The notes beneath the pieces are model-generated. The model was not told the DNA's origin and ran no database searches. It saw nothing but the letters and a program-made list of their open reading frames with translations. The position numbers were made by a program, and so were the translations under genes. Of a stretch of 64,000 nucleotides of DNA, positions 1 through 8,810 are shown piece after piece (position 1 is the first letter of the stretch; each line of letters begins with the position of its first letter). The stretch is from contig NZ_MUNW01000031.1 in NCBI RefSeq assembly GCF_002002725.1, positions 40,959 to 104,958 of the forward strand. The letters are read 5' to 3'. The stretch comes from Sinorhizobium sp. A49 (GTDB lineage Bacteria > Pseudomonadota > Alphaproteobacteria > Rhizobiales > Rhizobiaceae).

Positions 1-718
1 GCGGGTTCTCCATGGTTCCAATCTTCACCAAGACCTCGCCAAGCTTTTCAGGATCGCCCGTCTGCTGGCCGTTGTACGGCGACCACATAGCCTCGGCCGT
101 CCCTTCGGCGGCATAGTCTTCGATGACGCTTTCTGCATAACGAACATTCGAGGCAGCGAGCAGGTCTGTCCGGAAGAAGCCGGGAGCGACGACAACGATT
201 TCGATACCGAACTGCCTGACCTCCTCGGCTACCGCCTGTGACAATCCCTCGACGGCGAACTTGGCGACGCTGTAGGCGGCACAGTGCTTGAGACCGATCA
301 CGCCCGCCAACGAGCTGATGTTGACGATCCTGCCCGACCGCTGCTTGCGCATGATCGGAAGAACCGCGCGCATCACATACATGACACCGTAGAAATTGGT
401 TCCCATCTGGCGGTCGATCTCGTCGGTCGTCAGTTCCTCGAAGTTCCCGAGAGCGCTGTACCCGGCATTGTTGACGAGAACGTCGATCCTGCCGAATGCC
501 TGGACCGCCTTGTCGGCAGCGGTCTTCGTCTGCGCTTCGTCGGCAACGTCGAGCGCGATGACCTTGAGTCTTTCCCCAGCGACATCGGAAAGTGCGCTGC
601 GCACCTTCTCGACATTGCGACCAGTGGCGACGACCCGATGCCCTGCATTCAAAGCCGCCCGCGCGGTTGCCGCGCCGATCCCGCTTCCCGCGCCTGTGAC
701 GAACCAGACCTTGCTCAT
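1..718 (-). CDS. Short-chain dehydrogenase/reductase (partial, C-terminus off the window)
   Basis: A classical NAD(P)-dependent SDR read from an ATG at 716-718 to the left edge; 239 codons are visible and the end is missing. The sequence shows the nucleotide-binding glycine motif TGAGSGIG (residues 8-15), NNAG (83-86), a catalytic Ser near 136 and the YSVAK active site (Tyr149, Lys153). After the active site it reads PGFFRTDLL, as in family members that oxidise or reduce small carbonyl compounds. The substrate cannot be told. It is divergent from the LysR gene at 815, with only 96 bp between the starts, so that regulator probably controls it. A long reading frame overlapping it on the same strand is out of frame with these motifs and is not the gene. 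Confidence 0.9.
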   Translation of the reverse strand, partial: MSKVWFVTGAGSGIGAATARAALNAGHRVVATGRNVEKVRSALSDVAGERLKVIALDVADEAQTKTAADKAVQAFGRIDVLVNNAGYSALGNFEELTTDEIDRQMGTNFYGVMYVMRAVLPIMRKQRSGRIVNISSLAGVIGLKHCAAYSVAKFAVEGLSQAVAEEVRQFGIEIVVVAPGFFRTDLLAASNVRYAESVIEDYAAEGTAEAMWSPYNGQQTGDPEKLGEVLVKIGTMENP

Positions 719-814
719 GATCATTCCCTTTCGTTCGATGGCCTGAAGATATCGCCTGCCAGAATGGGAAATTAGATGGTATTATTCGCATGGACTTAGA
801 AAACAGGGTTCTGA

Positions 815-1708
815 ATGCGCCGAGAAAACGTGAACGACTTCCTCGCCTTCATCGCGGTCGCCCGCGAACGCAGCTTCACGAAGGCTGCGGCGCAGATGGG
901 AATTTCCCAGTCGGCCCTGAGCTATACCGTCCGCACCCTTGAAGCTCGCCTCGGCATCAGGCTCCTGACCCGCACGACACGAAGCGTATCCCTTACGGAA
1001 GCCGGGGAACGGTTGCTCCAGAGCATCGGCCCACGCTTCGACGAGATTGAAAGCGAAATCGCGGCGATCAGCTCGCTCCGTGACAAGCCCGCCGGAACCG
1101 TCCGCATCACCACCGTCGAACATGCGGCCGAGACGATCCTCTGGCCCAGGCTCGCGCCTGTCCTCGAGGAATACCCGGACATCAACATTGAGATCATCAG
1201 CGACTACGGGCTGAAGGACATCGTGGCTGACCGATACGATGCAGGGGTCCGTCTCGGGGAGCAGGTGGACAAGGACATGATCTCCGTCCGTATCGGCCCG
1301 GATTCCCGTTTTGCCGTGGTCGGCGCACCCTCGTACTTCGAAACGCGGGAACGCCCGCTTTTGCCCGAAGACCTCACCGAACACAGTTGCATTCGCCTTC
1401 GCCTGCCGACCCACGGCGGTTTCTACGTATGGCCCTTCCAGAAGGACGGCCGCGAGGTGAACGTGCGTATCGATGGCCGTACGGCGTTCAATACGATCAG
1501 CCTTATGCGGCAGGCCGCGTTGGGTGGCTTCGGCCTTGCGTATCTTCCGGAAGATCAGGTTGCCGATTTCGTCGCCGACGGACGCCTGCTGCAGGTCCTC
1601 GCCGACTGGTGTCCTCCGCGTCCACCCTTCAATCTGTACTACCCGTCGCGGCGTCAGCATTCGCCAGCCTTCTCGATCGTGGTGGAAGCCTTGCGGTATC
1701 GGGATTGA
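815..1708 (+). CDS. LysR-family transcriptional regulator (CrgA-like)
   Basis: A full-length LysR regulator of 297 residues. The N-terminal winged helix-turn-helix spans about residues 5-65 (FTKAAAQMGISQSALSYTV is the recognition region), followed by the periplasmic-binding-protein-like effector domain from about 90 to the end. It has the hallmarks of the CrgA/DsdC-like branch: LTRTTRSVSLTEAG, then DAGVRLGEQVDKDM in the effector domain. It is closely similar along its whole length to the LysR at 35213-36109, so the two are paralogues within this window. Divergent transcription from the SDR at 718 suggests it regulates that gene, and possibly the hydrolase just downstream at 1858. The inducer is unknown. 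Confidence 0.95.
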   Translation: MRRENVNDFLAFIAVARERSFTKAAAQMGISQSALSYTVRTLEARLGIRLLTRTTRSVSLTEAGERLLQSIGPRFDEIESEIAAISSLRDKPAGTVRITTVEHAAETILWPRLAPVLEEYPDINIEIISDYGLKDIVADRYDAGVRLGEQVDKDMISVRIGPDSRFAVVGAPSYFETRERPLLPEDLTEHSCIRLRLPTHGGFYVWPFQKDGREVNVRIDGRTAFNTISLMRQAALGGFGLAYLPEDQVADFVADGRLLQVLADWCPPRPPFNLYYPSRRQHSPAFSIVVEALRYRD

Positions 1709-1857
1709 CCCTTATCCTCTCTGCTACTTGATTAAGAAAATGCCCTTCTAGGCCCATGCGAAAAGCGCCGCCTAATCGCTGAATGCCGCCCGGTCTATCT
1801 TTCAATGGTCACCATCGCCCCCGGCGGTTGGAAACCAAGAGAAGAAGGACCGACACC

Positions 1858-2919
1858 ATGACAAAGCAATCCGGCCTCAGTCGCCGCAATCTACTCCTCA
1901 GCGGTTCCGTCGTGTCGGCGGGTCTCCTTGTAGCAAGTGCAGCGTCCGCCGCGCTCGACGCGACGCCGAAGTCGGCTGGCACGACCACGAAGGTGGGCGA
2001 CGTCACGGTGCGCGGCATCGAGTTCAAGAACAGCGACATCACGATGTCGGGCAACCTCTATCTGCCCAAGGGTTTCGACGAAGGCCGCAAGTATCCTGCG
2101 ATCGTGGTCGTCCATCCGGGCGGGGGCGTGAAGGAACAGGTGGCGGGTCTCTACGCCCTCAAACTCGCCGGGGAAGGCTTCATCACCATGGCCTTCGACG
2201 CGTCCCATCAGGGAGCGAGCGGCGGCATGCCCCGTTTCCTCGACGACCCGATGAAGCGGGTCGGCGACTTCTATGCGGCGGTCGATTACATCACGGCGCT
2301 TCCGTATGTGGACGCGGAGAAGATCGGCGCTCTCGGTGCATGCGCAGGCAGCGGCATCACCATCAAGGCCTCGATGAACGAGCGCCGCATCAAGGCGATC
2401 GCGACCGTCAGCGCCGTTGATGTCGGGGCGGCCACCCGCAAAGGCTGGGACGGAACCGCGCCTGAAACCGCGTTGATCGAGACGCTGGATGCCGTTGCCA
2501 AGCAACGCTCGGCGGAAGCTGGAGGTGCGAAGCCGATCTACGTGAATTACGTGCCGAAGATCGGCGACACCACCGCTCCCCGCGACCTTCAGGAGGCGGC
2601 CGACTACTACCTGACGGCGCGCGGCAACTATCCGACATCGACGAACCAGATGCTGATGACGAGCATCAGCACGCTGGCCTCGTTTACGGGCTTCGAGGGA
2701 GCCGACACATTCATCACGCAGCCACTGCTGATCGTGGCGGGAAGCGAGGCGGGCTCGCTCTGGCATAGTCAAGAATTAAACGCCAAGGCCGCCTCGAAGG
2801 ACAAGGAACTGTTCATCATCGACGGCGCGACGCACATGGACCTCTACGACGGTGATGGCGCGACGCGCGCGGCGGAGAAGCTGACGCCGTTCTTCAAGGA
2901 CAGGCTGTCTCTCGCTTGA
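1858..2919 (+). CDS. Exported alpha/beta hydrolase of the dienelactone-hydrolase type
   Basis: A 353-residue alpha/beta hydrolase. The start is the ATG at 1858, behind a GAAGAAGGA ribosome site; the open frame continues further upstream without such a site. The N-terminus carries a Tat-type signal (SRRNLLLSG at 8-16, then a hydrophobic stretch ending near ASAA), so it is probably exported folded. The nucleophile elbow reads G-A-C-A-G with Cys162 in place of the usual Ser, as in dienelactone hydrolases; the likely catalytic His is in DGATHMDLYD near the end. It lies 67 bp upstream of a cytochrome P460-like gene in the same direction. The physiological substrate is not evident. Confidence 0.88.
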   Translation: MTKQSGLSRRNLLLSGSVVSAGLLVASAASAALDATPKSAGTTTKVGDVTVRGIEFKNSDITMSGNLYLPKGFDEGRKYPAIVVVHPGGGVKEQVAGLYALKLAGEGFITMAFDASHQGASGGMPRFLDDPMKRVGDFYAAVDYITALPYVDAEKIGALGACAGSGITIKASMNERRIKAIATVSAVDVGAATRKGWDGTAPETALIETLDAVAKQRSAEAGGAKPIYVNYVPKIGDTTAPRDLQEAADYYLTARGNYPTSTNQMLMTSISTLASFTGFEGADTFITQPLLIVAGSEAGSLWHSQELNAKAASKDKELFIIDGATHMDLYDGDGATRAAEKLTPFFKDRLSLA

Positions 2920-2986
2920 GGTCCTGATCCGCAGTCCGGCTGATCCCGCATCGGCCGGACCCGCCCCGTTACCGAATGAGGTCTTC

Positions 2987-3451
2987 ATGACGTCGAAATC
3001 TCGCATCTCCGCCATGACTGTCGCATGCATGCTTTCCTTGGCCGCAACGACGCACGCCGAACCCAACAGGGCGTCTTTTCCGAACGACTTCGACAAGTTC
3101 GTCCTCTACGCGACCTATGACCGTGGATCGTCGCGGGAGGAAGCCTTCGCCCTGCCAGAAACGATCGAACTGTCCAAATCAGGACAGCCACTCCCCGTCG
3201 GCACCAGACTGGTCCTTGGCATCTGGTCGAACTACAAGCTCACCGACTACTTCGTGATGGAAAAAGGTATCGATTGGGGTCTTGAGGTCGCGGAGGAAAA
3301 ACGCACCGGCGACTGGCACTTCCAGCAGTTCGACACAGCTTTCCAGATCAGACGCACGGCGATCGCGAACCGTTGCGAGTCCTGTCATCAGGGGCAGGCC
3401 TCCAGCGATTTCATGTTTACCCGCGACCGCATGGAGACCTATCTGCCGTGA
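2987..3451 (+). CDS. Cytochrome P460-like periplasmic c-type haem protein
   Basis: A 154-residue exported protein with a signal peptide (about residues 1-24, ending THA) and one covalent haem-binding site, CESCH (Cys130, Cys133, His134), near the C-terminus. The middle (FPNDFDKFVLYATYDRG, then a W-x-HFQQFD region) fits the cytochrome P460 family, whose known members oxidise hydroxylamine or act as NO-binding c'-beta cytochromes. The P460 cross-link lysine cannot be confirmed by eye, so a c'-beta-like role is equally possible. Its stop codon overlaps a possible GTG start of the next gene, a membrane protein, which suggests that the two are translated together and may exchange electrons. Confidence 0.8.
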   Translation: MTSKSRISAMTVACMLSLAATTHAEPNRASFPNDFDKFVLYATYDRGSSREEAFALPETIELSKSGQPLPVGTRLVLGIWSNYKLTDYFVMEKGIDWGLEVAEEKRTGDWHFQQFDTAFQIRRTAIANRCESCHQGQASSDFMFTRDRMETYLP

Positions 3452-3456
3452 GGCCG

Positions 3457-4134
3457 ATGTTCCTCAATCGCCTCGTTCTCGACCTCCTGGCGCTCGGTCT
3501 GCTGCTTCTCGCGCTGGCTTACGACTGGCTCGGCAACCTGGCGCACGAGATCATCGGGATCGCGATGTTTTTCTTGCTCGCCTCTCACAACGTGTTCAAT
3601 CGACGTTGGTACGGCGCTCTGGCAAACAGAAAACGCGATGGGTTGACGCTATTCACGAGGGCGGTCAATCTGACACTGTTGGCAACCGTCGTGACCCTGC
3701 TCTTGACCAGCGTCTTGATATCGCACTCCGTCTTCGGCTTCCTTCCCGTGCACAACACCTTCACGGCTCGCCAGGTTCATTCCACGTCGGCTTACCTCGC
3801 CTTCCTGTTGGCTTCTGTCCATCTCGGGTTCGGATGGCATTGGTTTATAAAGGTGGCGCGGGCCAAGCTCGGCATCAGGTCGGAGAGCAACCTCAGAACC
3901 TATTGCCTACGAGGCGGGACGGTGATCATTGCGGCCCACGGTGTCAGCAGCTTTTCCATCGTAGGGGTGCCTGACAAGCTCATGATGCGCGTTACGATGG
4001 ATTTCTGGGAGTTCGAGACCGAGGCGCTGGTCTTCCTGGCACATCACTTCGCGATCGTGTGTCTTGGGGGCAGCGCAGGGCATTACTGCAAACGACTGCT
4101 CTCCCGGCGGGCACATGTTCAGGACGCCCGATGA
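3457..4134 (+). CDS. DUF4405-type integral membrane protein (b-haem-like)
   Basis: A 225-residue membrane protein with four or more hydrophobic segments. The motif HEIIGIAMFFLLASHNVFNRRWY near its N-terminus, a second HSTSAYLAF-LASVHLGFGWHWF pair and further buried histidines are typical of the DUF4405 family, which resembles membrane cytochromes that bind haem through paired histidines. I start it at ATG 3457; a GTG at 3448 overlapping the previous stop codon is the alternative. Context suggests it passes electrons between the quinone pool and the P460-like cytochrome encoded immediately upstream. That role is inference. Confidence 0.75.
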   Translation: MFLNRLVLDLLALGLLLLALAYDWLGNLAHEIIGIAMFFLLASHNVFNRRWYGALANRKRDGLTLFTRAVNLTLLATVVTLLLTSVLISHSVFGFLPVHNTFTARQVHSTSAYLAFLLASVHLGFGWHWFIKVARAKLGIRSESNLRTYCLRGGTVIIAAHGVSSFSIVGVPDKLMMRVTMDFWEFETEALVFLAHHFAIVCLGGSAGHYCKRLLSRRAHVQDAR

Positions 4135-4208
4135 ACGGCGATGTCCGCAATTGGCGCATTCCCGCCACGGCAGCATTCGCTTCTAGCCGGCACTTTCGCC
4201 TGTTACGG

Positions 4209-4553
4209 TTAGCGGCCTCGACGGAATGACTGCCGTGATTCCTTTGCAGAATCCGAAAAGCCTGGAGGCTTGTTTCTCACCCAGGTGACGAATGTCCGCA
4301 CCGCAGGGTCTTCCACGATGGTTTCGATCGTGGAAAACTTCTTGGCGAGTTGAGCATCGGTAAAGATCGAATGTATCTGGTCGTGGCAGATACGGTGCAG
4401 GAGGACGGTTTTCTTTCCACCCTTGCTCTTGGGAACGAGATGATGCTCGTCTCGCTGATCCTCTGGGATTACGCGCTCGCACATCGGACAGAACACCGGC
4501 TCTGGCGTAGGCTCGTCCCATGAAGCTAACTCATCTCTGTTCTTGCGGGCCAA
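4209..4553 (-). CDS. Small HNH endonuclease-family protein
   Basis: A 114-residue protein built almost entirely of an HNH/beta-beta-alpha-metal nuclease fold. It has a CPMC knuckle (Cys22, Cys25), the DEHHLVPKSKGGK core (His37-His38), LHRICHDQIH (His53, Cys56, His61) and little else. The paired cysteines probably bind a structural zinc, and the histidines the catalytic metal. Proteins of this size occur as stand-alone nicking or double-strand nucleases of uncertain role in mobile regions. It lies 190 bp downstream of a tyrosine recombinase gene on the same strand, with a terminator-like hairpin between, so they may share a mobile origin without being one operon. Confidence 0.85.
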   Translation of the reverse strand: MARKNRDELASWDEPTPEPVFCPMCERVIPEDQRDEHHLVPKSKGGKKTVLLHRICHDQIHSIFTDAQLAKKFSTIETIVEDPAVRTFVTWVRNKPPGFSDSAKESRQSFRRGR

Positions 4554-4713
4554 CGCTCGATCTTTCCTGTTGTAGACCCCGGATGCTGTTCCCGAGGATG
4601 GGTGCTAGTGTTGCACGCGCACGCCAGTAGCACGAAACCATCAGAACCGTATGGCTTCTTTGAAGGCGCAAAGCGGATCGAATCCTTCGAGAGGCTCTCG
4701 CAGCGAAAGGGCG

Positions 4714-4736
4714 CGGCCCCACAACGTGCGGGGCCG
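4714..4736 (-). terminator. Hairpin downstream of the recombinase gene
   Basis: A perfect 7-bp GC stem (CGGCCCC / GGGGCCG) with a 9-nt loop lies 8 bp beyond the stop of the tyrosine recombinase. There is no clear T-run, so it may be a weak terminator or just an RNA-stabilising hairpin. Confidence 0.45.
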
Positions 4737-4743
4737 TCCTCAT

Positions 4744-5376
4744 TCAGATTTCAGTCCGCTCGGCCAGTTCTAGTGCGTCCTCAATGTCGACGCCGAGATA
4801 TCTGACTGTGTTCTCGATCTTGGTATGGCCAAGCAGGATCTGGATCGCTCGAAGATTGCCGGTGGCCTTGTAGATCATGGCAGCCTTCGTTCGCCGCAGG
4901 GAATGCGTACCGTAATCCTCCCGACGAAGCCCGATCGCCGTCACCCATTCATCGACCAGTCGGGCGTACTGCCGAGTGCTGAGATGATCAGCGTGGTCGG
5001 CGCGACTGGGAAAGGCATAGTCATCGACTCTTCCTCCCCTTCGTTGAAGCCAGGCAAGCAGACTAGCTCTGACCTCAGTCGTAATTTCGAACTGCACGGG
5101 TCGTCCAGTCTTCTGCTGGACGACCATCGCCCGAGTTCGAATGTCGTGGCCGGTGACGAGTGTCCCGATTTTCAGCTTTACCAGATCGCAGCCGCGGAGC
5201 TTGCTGTCGATGGCAAGATCAAAAAGCGCCCGATCTCGCATCCTTCCTTCACGGTCGAGGAAGAAGCGGACTGCCCAGATCTGGCGCTGCTTCAGGGGCT
5301 TCTTGATACCAACTTGTTTACCCGCGTTCCAAGCCGGTCGACCCAGTGCGCTAGGATCATATTGTGAGATACCCAT
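4744..5376 (-). CDS. Short tyrosine-type site-specific recombinase
   Basis: A 210-residue member of the tyrosine recombinase family. The complete catalytic set is visible: Arg61 (SKLRGCDL), Lys89 in QQKTGRP, His158-x-x-Arg161 (THSLRR), His184 (LLGHT) and the nucleophile Tyr193 (VRYLGVD). The start is ATG 5374-5376 preceded by AGGAGA; an upstream extension of the frame lacks a ribosome site. Most integrases have about 100 residues of N-terminal core-binding domain; here only about 30 precede the catalytic fold. This compact form is widespread in proteobacterial accessory DNA, and its target site and partner are unknown. No tRNA gene lies next to it. Confidence 0.9.
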   Translation of the reverse strand: MGISQYDPSALGRPAWNAGKQVGIKKPLKQRQIWAVRFFLDREGRMRDRALFDLAIDSKLRGCDLVKLKIGTLVTGHDIRTRAMVVQQKTGRPVQFEITTEVRASLLAWLQRRGGRVDDYAFPSRADHADHLSTRQYARLVDEWVTAIGLRREDYGTHSLRRTKAAMIYKATGNLRAIQILLGHTKIENTVRYLGVDIEDALELAERTEI

Positions 5377-5782
5377 TTCAGTTCTCCTATGGCCACCATT
5401 GGCCACAGGGAGAACGCGCACCTTACAATTAGATGACGGGGCCGGAAGCAGAATGGCTGCTTTTCTGCAGGCAGTCAGAGAAAGCGGGCCTTCAAATCGA
5501 TGATGCGAGCTTGGAACGAAGGCTCCTCGGATGACGCTTACCCACTACCTTAACACGGAATACCGGTTTCCAAATACACACTGCACAATCCAGGGTGTAC
5601 CGCTGGCCGCAACTAATCCCACGGCTCGGAGGACGCCAAGTAAGCACGCGAAGCCTGGGCACGCCACCTGCGGCAGGCCGCTGCGCACAGCGGCCTTGCG
5701 AAAACGGATGCCAGATGCCTTGATGACCTGTCGCGGCGTCATGGCCGCCGAGCACTTATCCATCGGCAGGGGAACGGCCATC

Positions 5783-5795
5783 ATTGCTGAGCAAT
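5783..5795. promoter_or_regulatory. Perfect 13-bp palindrome, possible operator
   Basis: ATTGCT-G-AGCAAT is a perfect inverted repeat about 110 bp upstream of the GTG start of the regulator at 5907. It may be a binding site for that regulator or another dimeric protein. Confidence 0.3.
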
Positions 5796-5847
5796 CAGTG
5801 ATGTATTTCGCATGTAAGAGCGGCTATAGTCCGGACGTGTGAGCTCT

Positions 5848-5866
5848 CGTGAAACGATCGTTCACG
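5848..5866. promoter_or_regulatory. Near-perfect palindrome upstream of the regulator gene
   Basis: CGTGAA and TTCACG arms flank a CGATCG-containing centre, 40 bp before the GTG start at 5907. The position suits an autoregulatory operator. Confidence 0.35.
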
Positions 5867-5906
5867 TATTTAGAAAGCCTGTGCGTTTGCATCCGGAGCT
5901 TCGGCC

Positions 5907-8810
5907 GTGCTTTCGTATTCCTTCGGTCCGTATGTATTTGTGCCAGAGCGGCAGTCGCTGCTGCGTGATCACACGGCCGTTCGTGTCGGTAGCCGCGCAC
6001 TCGAAATCCTGGCGGCGCTGATCGAGCGTCCCGGCGAAGTGGTTGGCAAGGCTGAGCTTATTTCGCGTGCCTGGCCGGATACCTTTGTCGAGCAAAGCAA
6101 TCTCAAGGTGAATGTTGCAGCTCTTCGTCGGGCGCTGGGCGACGCTCCGGACGGCACGCAGTACATAGCGACGGTGAGCGGCCGTGGCTATCGTTTCGTA
6201 TTTCCCGTAAGTGTTTCCGAGCAGAGCGCCGCCGCCGTCGCGGCGAAGTTTCAGGGTGGCCGCGCGAATAACCTTCCGATTTCGACAACCCGTCTGGTGG
6301 GAAGAGACCATGCCATTGATGCGATCCGGGCCGCCCTTGAGGCATCGCGCCACTTGACGATCGTTGGCCCGGGTGGCGTTGGCAAGACGAGGCTGGCTCT
6401 CGCAATCGCTGGTCGACTCACTGCAGCCTATGAGCATGGAGTATGGTTCGTTGATCTGGCGACGGTGAACGATGCGACGCTCGTACCGACGTCGATCGCA
6501 ACGGCCTTGGGATTGAGGGTCCACTCGGCGAACATCAAGGCGGCGATCGCCGCCTTCGCGGCCGACCGCGAATTCATGCTTGTCCTTGACAATTGTGAAC
6601 ATGTTATCGAAGCGGTTGCCGCCTGTGTGGAAGCGTTGCTGGCTGCTGCAGCAAGGGTGCGGATTCTCGCCACAAGCCGCGAACCGCTACGGGTTCTCGG
6701 AGAACAGGTCTATCGCCTGCCGCCGCTGGAAACACCGCCCAAGGTGTCCAGACTGTCCGCGGCCGAGGCTTTGGCTTTCCCTGCAGTCGAGCTCTTCGTC
6801 GAGCGCGCAGCCGGAAGCCGCGGCGATTTCGTGCTTGAGGACGGAGACGCGCCGGTCGTGGCCGAGATCTGCCGCAGGCTCGACGGGCTGGCCCTAGCGA
6901 TCGAACTTGCCGCGCCTCGACTAGATGCGTTCAGCACAAGCGAACTCCTGGGCTTTCTTGCCGATCAATCCCCTGTGTTGAGCGATAGGCGGTGCGGCGA
7001 CACTCGCCATCACACCTTGGCTGCGACACTGGACTGGAGTTTTGGCCTGCTCGCCGAGCCCGAGCGAGTTCTGCTGCGACGCCTCTCGGTTTTTGCCAGC
7101 GCCTTCAGTGTCGAATCCGCTTGCGTCGTAGCGGTCGACAAGGGTCGTGCCCGATCCGAATGCATTCACGCCGTCGCCAACCTCGTTGCGAAATCCCTTG
7201 TCTCGATCGAGAGAGGAGAGTTTGGGACGCTGTACAGATTGCTCGACACAACCCGCAGATACGCGCAACAGAAACTGACTGAAAGCGGTGAAGGTGGGAG
7301 CCTGCGCCAACGCCACGCAGAACATCTCCTCGAACTCGCCAAACGCGCCGAGACCGAGTGGAAAATCCGGCCGACTGCCCACTGGCTCGCAGACTACGGG
7401 AGAAGGATGGATGATCTCCGCAGTGCTTTGGGCTGGGCGCTATCGGGGAGCGGCAACGCTGCCATTGCCGTCGCGCTCACTGTAGCCGCTCTCCCGTTCT
7501 GGGAGCATCTATCGCTCACAGAAGAATGCCGCGCGGGGGCGGAACTCACGCTCAGCAGTCGCTTCACAAAATTTCGTAGCCCGGTCGACGAAATGAAGCT
7601 GCAGTTTGCCTATGGCACGGCGCTGCTTCATACACGCGGACCCCTTCCGCAGGTCAAGGCGGCCTGGATCACAGCTCTCGGCTGCGCCGAGTCGCTCCAC
7701 GACACGGATTACCGGCTCAGATGTCTTTGGGGATTGTGCGACTATTTCACCTGGACGGGCGACCATCACTCGGCCCTTGCGATGGCGGAAAAGATCAGAG
7801 TGCTGGCAACCGATCGCGGCGACCTCGACGCACGCATCAATGTCGATAGGCAAACAGGAACCGCTCTGCGCTACCTCGGCGAGCTCGCCGAGGCGCAGCG
7901 TCACCTCGAGCGCATGATCGCCCGATACATTCCTCCCGTGGCTCGCTCGGACATCGCGCGGTTTCAGTTGGATCCGCGATCGGCGGCGCGTGGCACCCTT
8001 GCGAACGTCATCTGGTTGCAGGGGCATCCCGACAAGGCGGTTGCCATGGCGCAGCGCCAACTGGACGAGGCGCGGGCGGCGCAGCATGCCCTCGCGCTCT
8101 GCAATGCCGTGGTCCACACGACCTGCCCCATCGCGCTGCTGACGGGAGACCTCGCCACCGCGGAGCGCCTGCTTCTCGGCATCGAAGCTCATGTCGCCGA
8201 ACATGCGATGACAGTTTGGAGTGCCATGAGCCGCTGCCTTCGCGCGGAGTGGCTCCTGCAAAGCGGCGATGCGTCTGGACTGACAACGCTAAGGCGCGCG
8301 CTCGATGAGCTTCTCGCGGTGCATTTCCGCATGCGGTGCCCCTTCTATATCGGCATTTATGCGGCTGCTCTGGGGAAGCATGGAGACGTTGATGCAGGGA
8401 GAATCGCCATCGAGGAGGCGATCGCACTATCGGCATCAACCGGCGAGATTTGGTGCATGCCGGAACTGCTGCGCATAAAGGCGGACTTGTTGAGCAAGGA
8501 AGGCACCAGCCGGACGGCGGACGCCGCCGAAGCACTCTTTATGCAAGCGCTTGATCTTGCGCGACGGCAAGGGGCGCTGTCATGGGAACTGCGCGCCGCA
8601 ACGGCTCTGGCCAAGCATTGGCATCGGATGGATCAAGGCGCAAAGGCGGTTGGAGTTCTGGCGCCAGTTTACCGACGTTTCAATGACGGGTTAGCCACCC
8701 GCGATGTTCTTAAGGCGCGCACGCTTCTCAATGTTTTGGGAGACGCCGGCAAGAGACGCGATGCCGTCTTCGATGCTACGAGCGGCAAGGTATCTAATCC
8801 TGGGCAGTAA
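5907..8810 (+). CDS. Winged-helix / NB-ARC ATPase transcriptional regulator
   Basis: A 967-residue one-component regulator of the COG3903 'predicted ATPase' type. Residues about 5-100 form an OmpR/CadC-like winged helix (ending VSGRGYRFVFPV). Residues about 130-470 form an NB-ARC-like STAND ATPase, with P-loop GPGGVGKT (154-161), Walker B VLDNCEH and RLDGLALAIELAAPRL. The C-terminal half is helical and TPR-like. Proteins of this build are thought to be ATP-gated switches that sense a ligand through the repeats and bind DNA through the wing. It starts with GTG. Its 3' end overlaps the convergent MFS gene by 17 bp. Two homologues occur in this window, at 17956-19503 and 21161-24013. Confidence 0.9.
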   Translation: MLSYSFGPYVFVPERQSLLRDHTAVRVGSRALEILAALIERPGEVVGKAELISRAWPDTFVEQSNLKVNVAALRRALGDAPDGTQYIATVSGRGYRFVFPVSVSEQSAAAVAAKFQGGRANNLPISTTRLVGRDHAIDAIRAALEASRHLTIVGPGGVGKTRLALAIAGRLTAAYEHGVWFVDLATVNDATLVPTSIATALGLRVHSANIKAAIAAFAADREFMLVLDNCEHVIEAVAACVEALLAAAARVRILATSREPLRVLGEQVYRLPPLETPPKVSRLSAAEALAFPAVELFVERAAGSRGDFVLEDGDAPVVAEICRRLDGLALAIELAAPRLDAFSTSELLGFLADQSPVLSDRRCGDTRHHTLAATLDWSFGLLAEPERVLLRRLSVFASAFSVESACVVAVDKGRARSECIHAVANLVAKSLVSIERGEFGTLYRLLDTTRRYAQQKLTESGEGGSLRQRHAEHLLELAKRAETEWKIRPTAHWLADYGRRMDDLRSALGWALSGSGNAAIAVALTVAALPFWEHLSLTEECRAGAELTLSSRFTKFRSPVDEMKLQFAYGTALLHTRGPLPQVKAAWITALGCAESLHDTDYRLRCLWGLCDYFTWTGDHHSALAMAEKIRVLATDRGDLDARINVDRQTGTALRYLGELAEAQRHLERMIARYIPPVARSDIARFQLDPRSAARGTLANVIWLQGHPDKAVAMAQRQLDEARAAQHALALCNAVVHTTCPIALLTGDLATAERLLLGIEAHVAEHAMTVWSAMSRCLRAEWLLQSGDASGLTTLRRALDELLAVHFRMRCPFYIGIYAAALGKHGDVDAGRIAIEEAIALSASTGEIWCMPELLRIKADLLSKEGTSRTADAAEALFMQALDLARRQGALSWELRAATALAKHWHRMDQGAKAVGVLAPVYRRFNDGLATRDVLKARTLLNVLGDAGKRRDAVFDATSGKVSNPGQ

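Larger units (their letters stand above)
5377..5906. other. 530-bp gene-free stretch
   Basis: This lies between the divergently oriented recombinase and winged-helix regulator genes. Short open frames here (for example 79 codons at 5545-5784, minus strand) show no recognisable domain and no ribosome site. Two palindromes near the right end are listed separately. The remainder shows nothing I can identify. Confidence 0.5.

Noticed and set aside
48..791. A 247-codon minus-strand reading frame
   Set aside because: It is out of frame with the clear SDR motifs on the same strand (TGAGSGIG, NNAG, YSVAK) and is arginine-rich nonsense.
782..1660. Long minus-strand frame opposite the first lysR
   Set aside because: Antisense to an unmistakable LysR protein; typical of high-GC codon bias.
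4554..5906. tRNA gene as an integration site for the recombinase
   Set aside because: No cloverleaf or CCA-ended tRNA-like sequence is seen near the recombinase gene.
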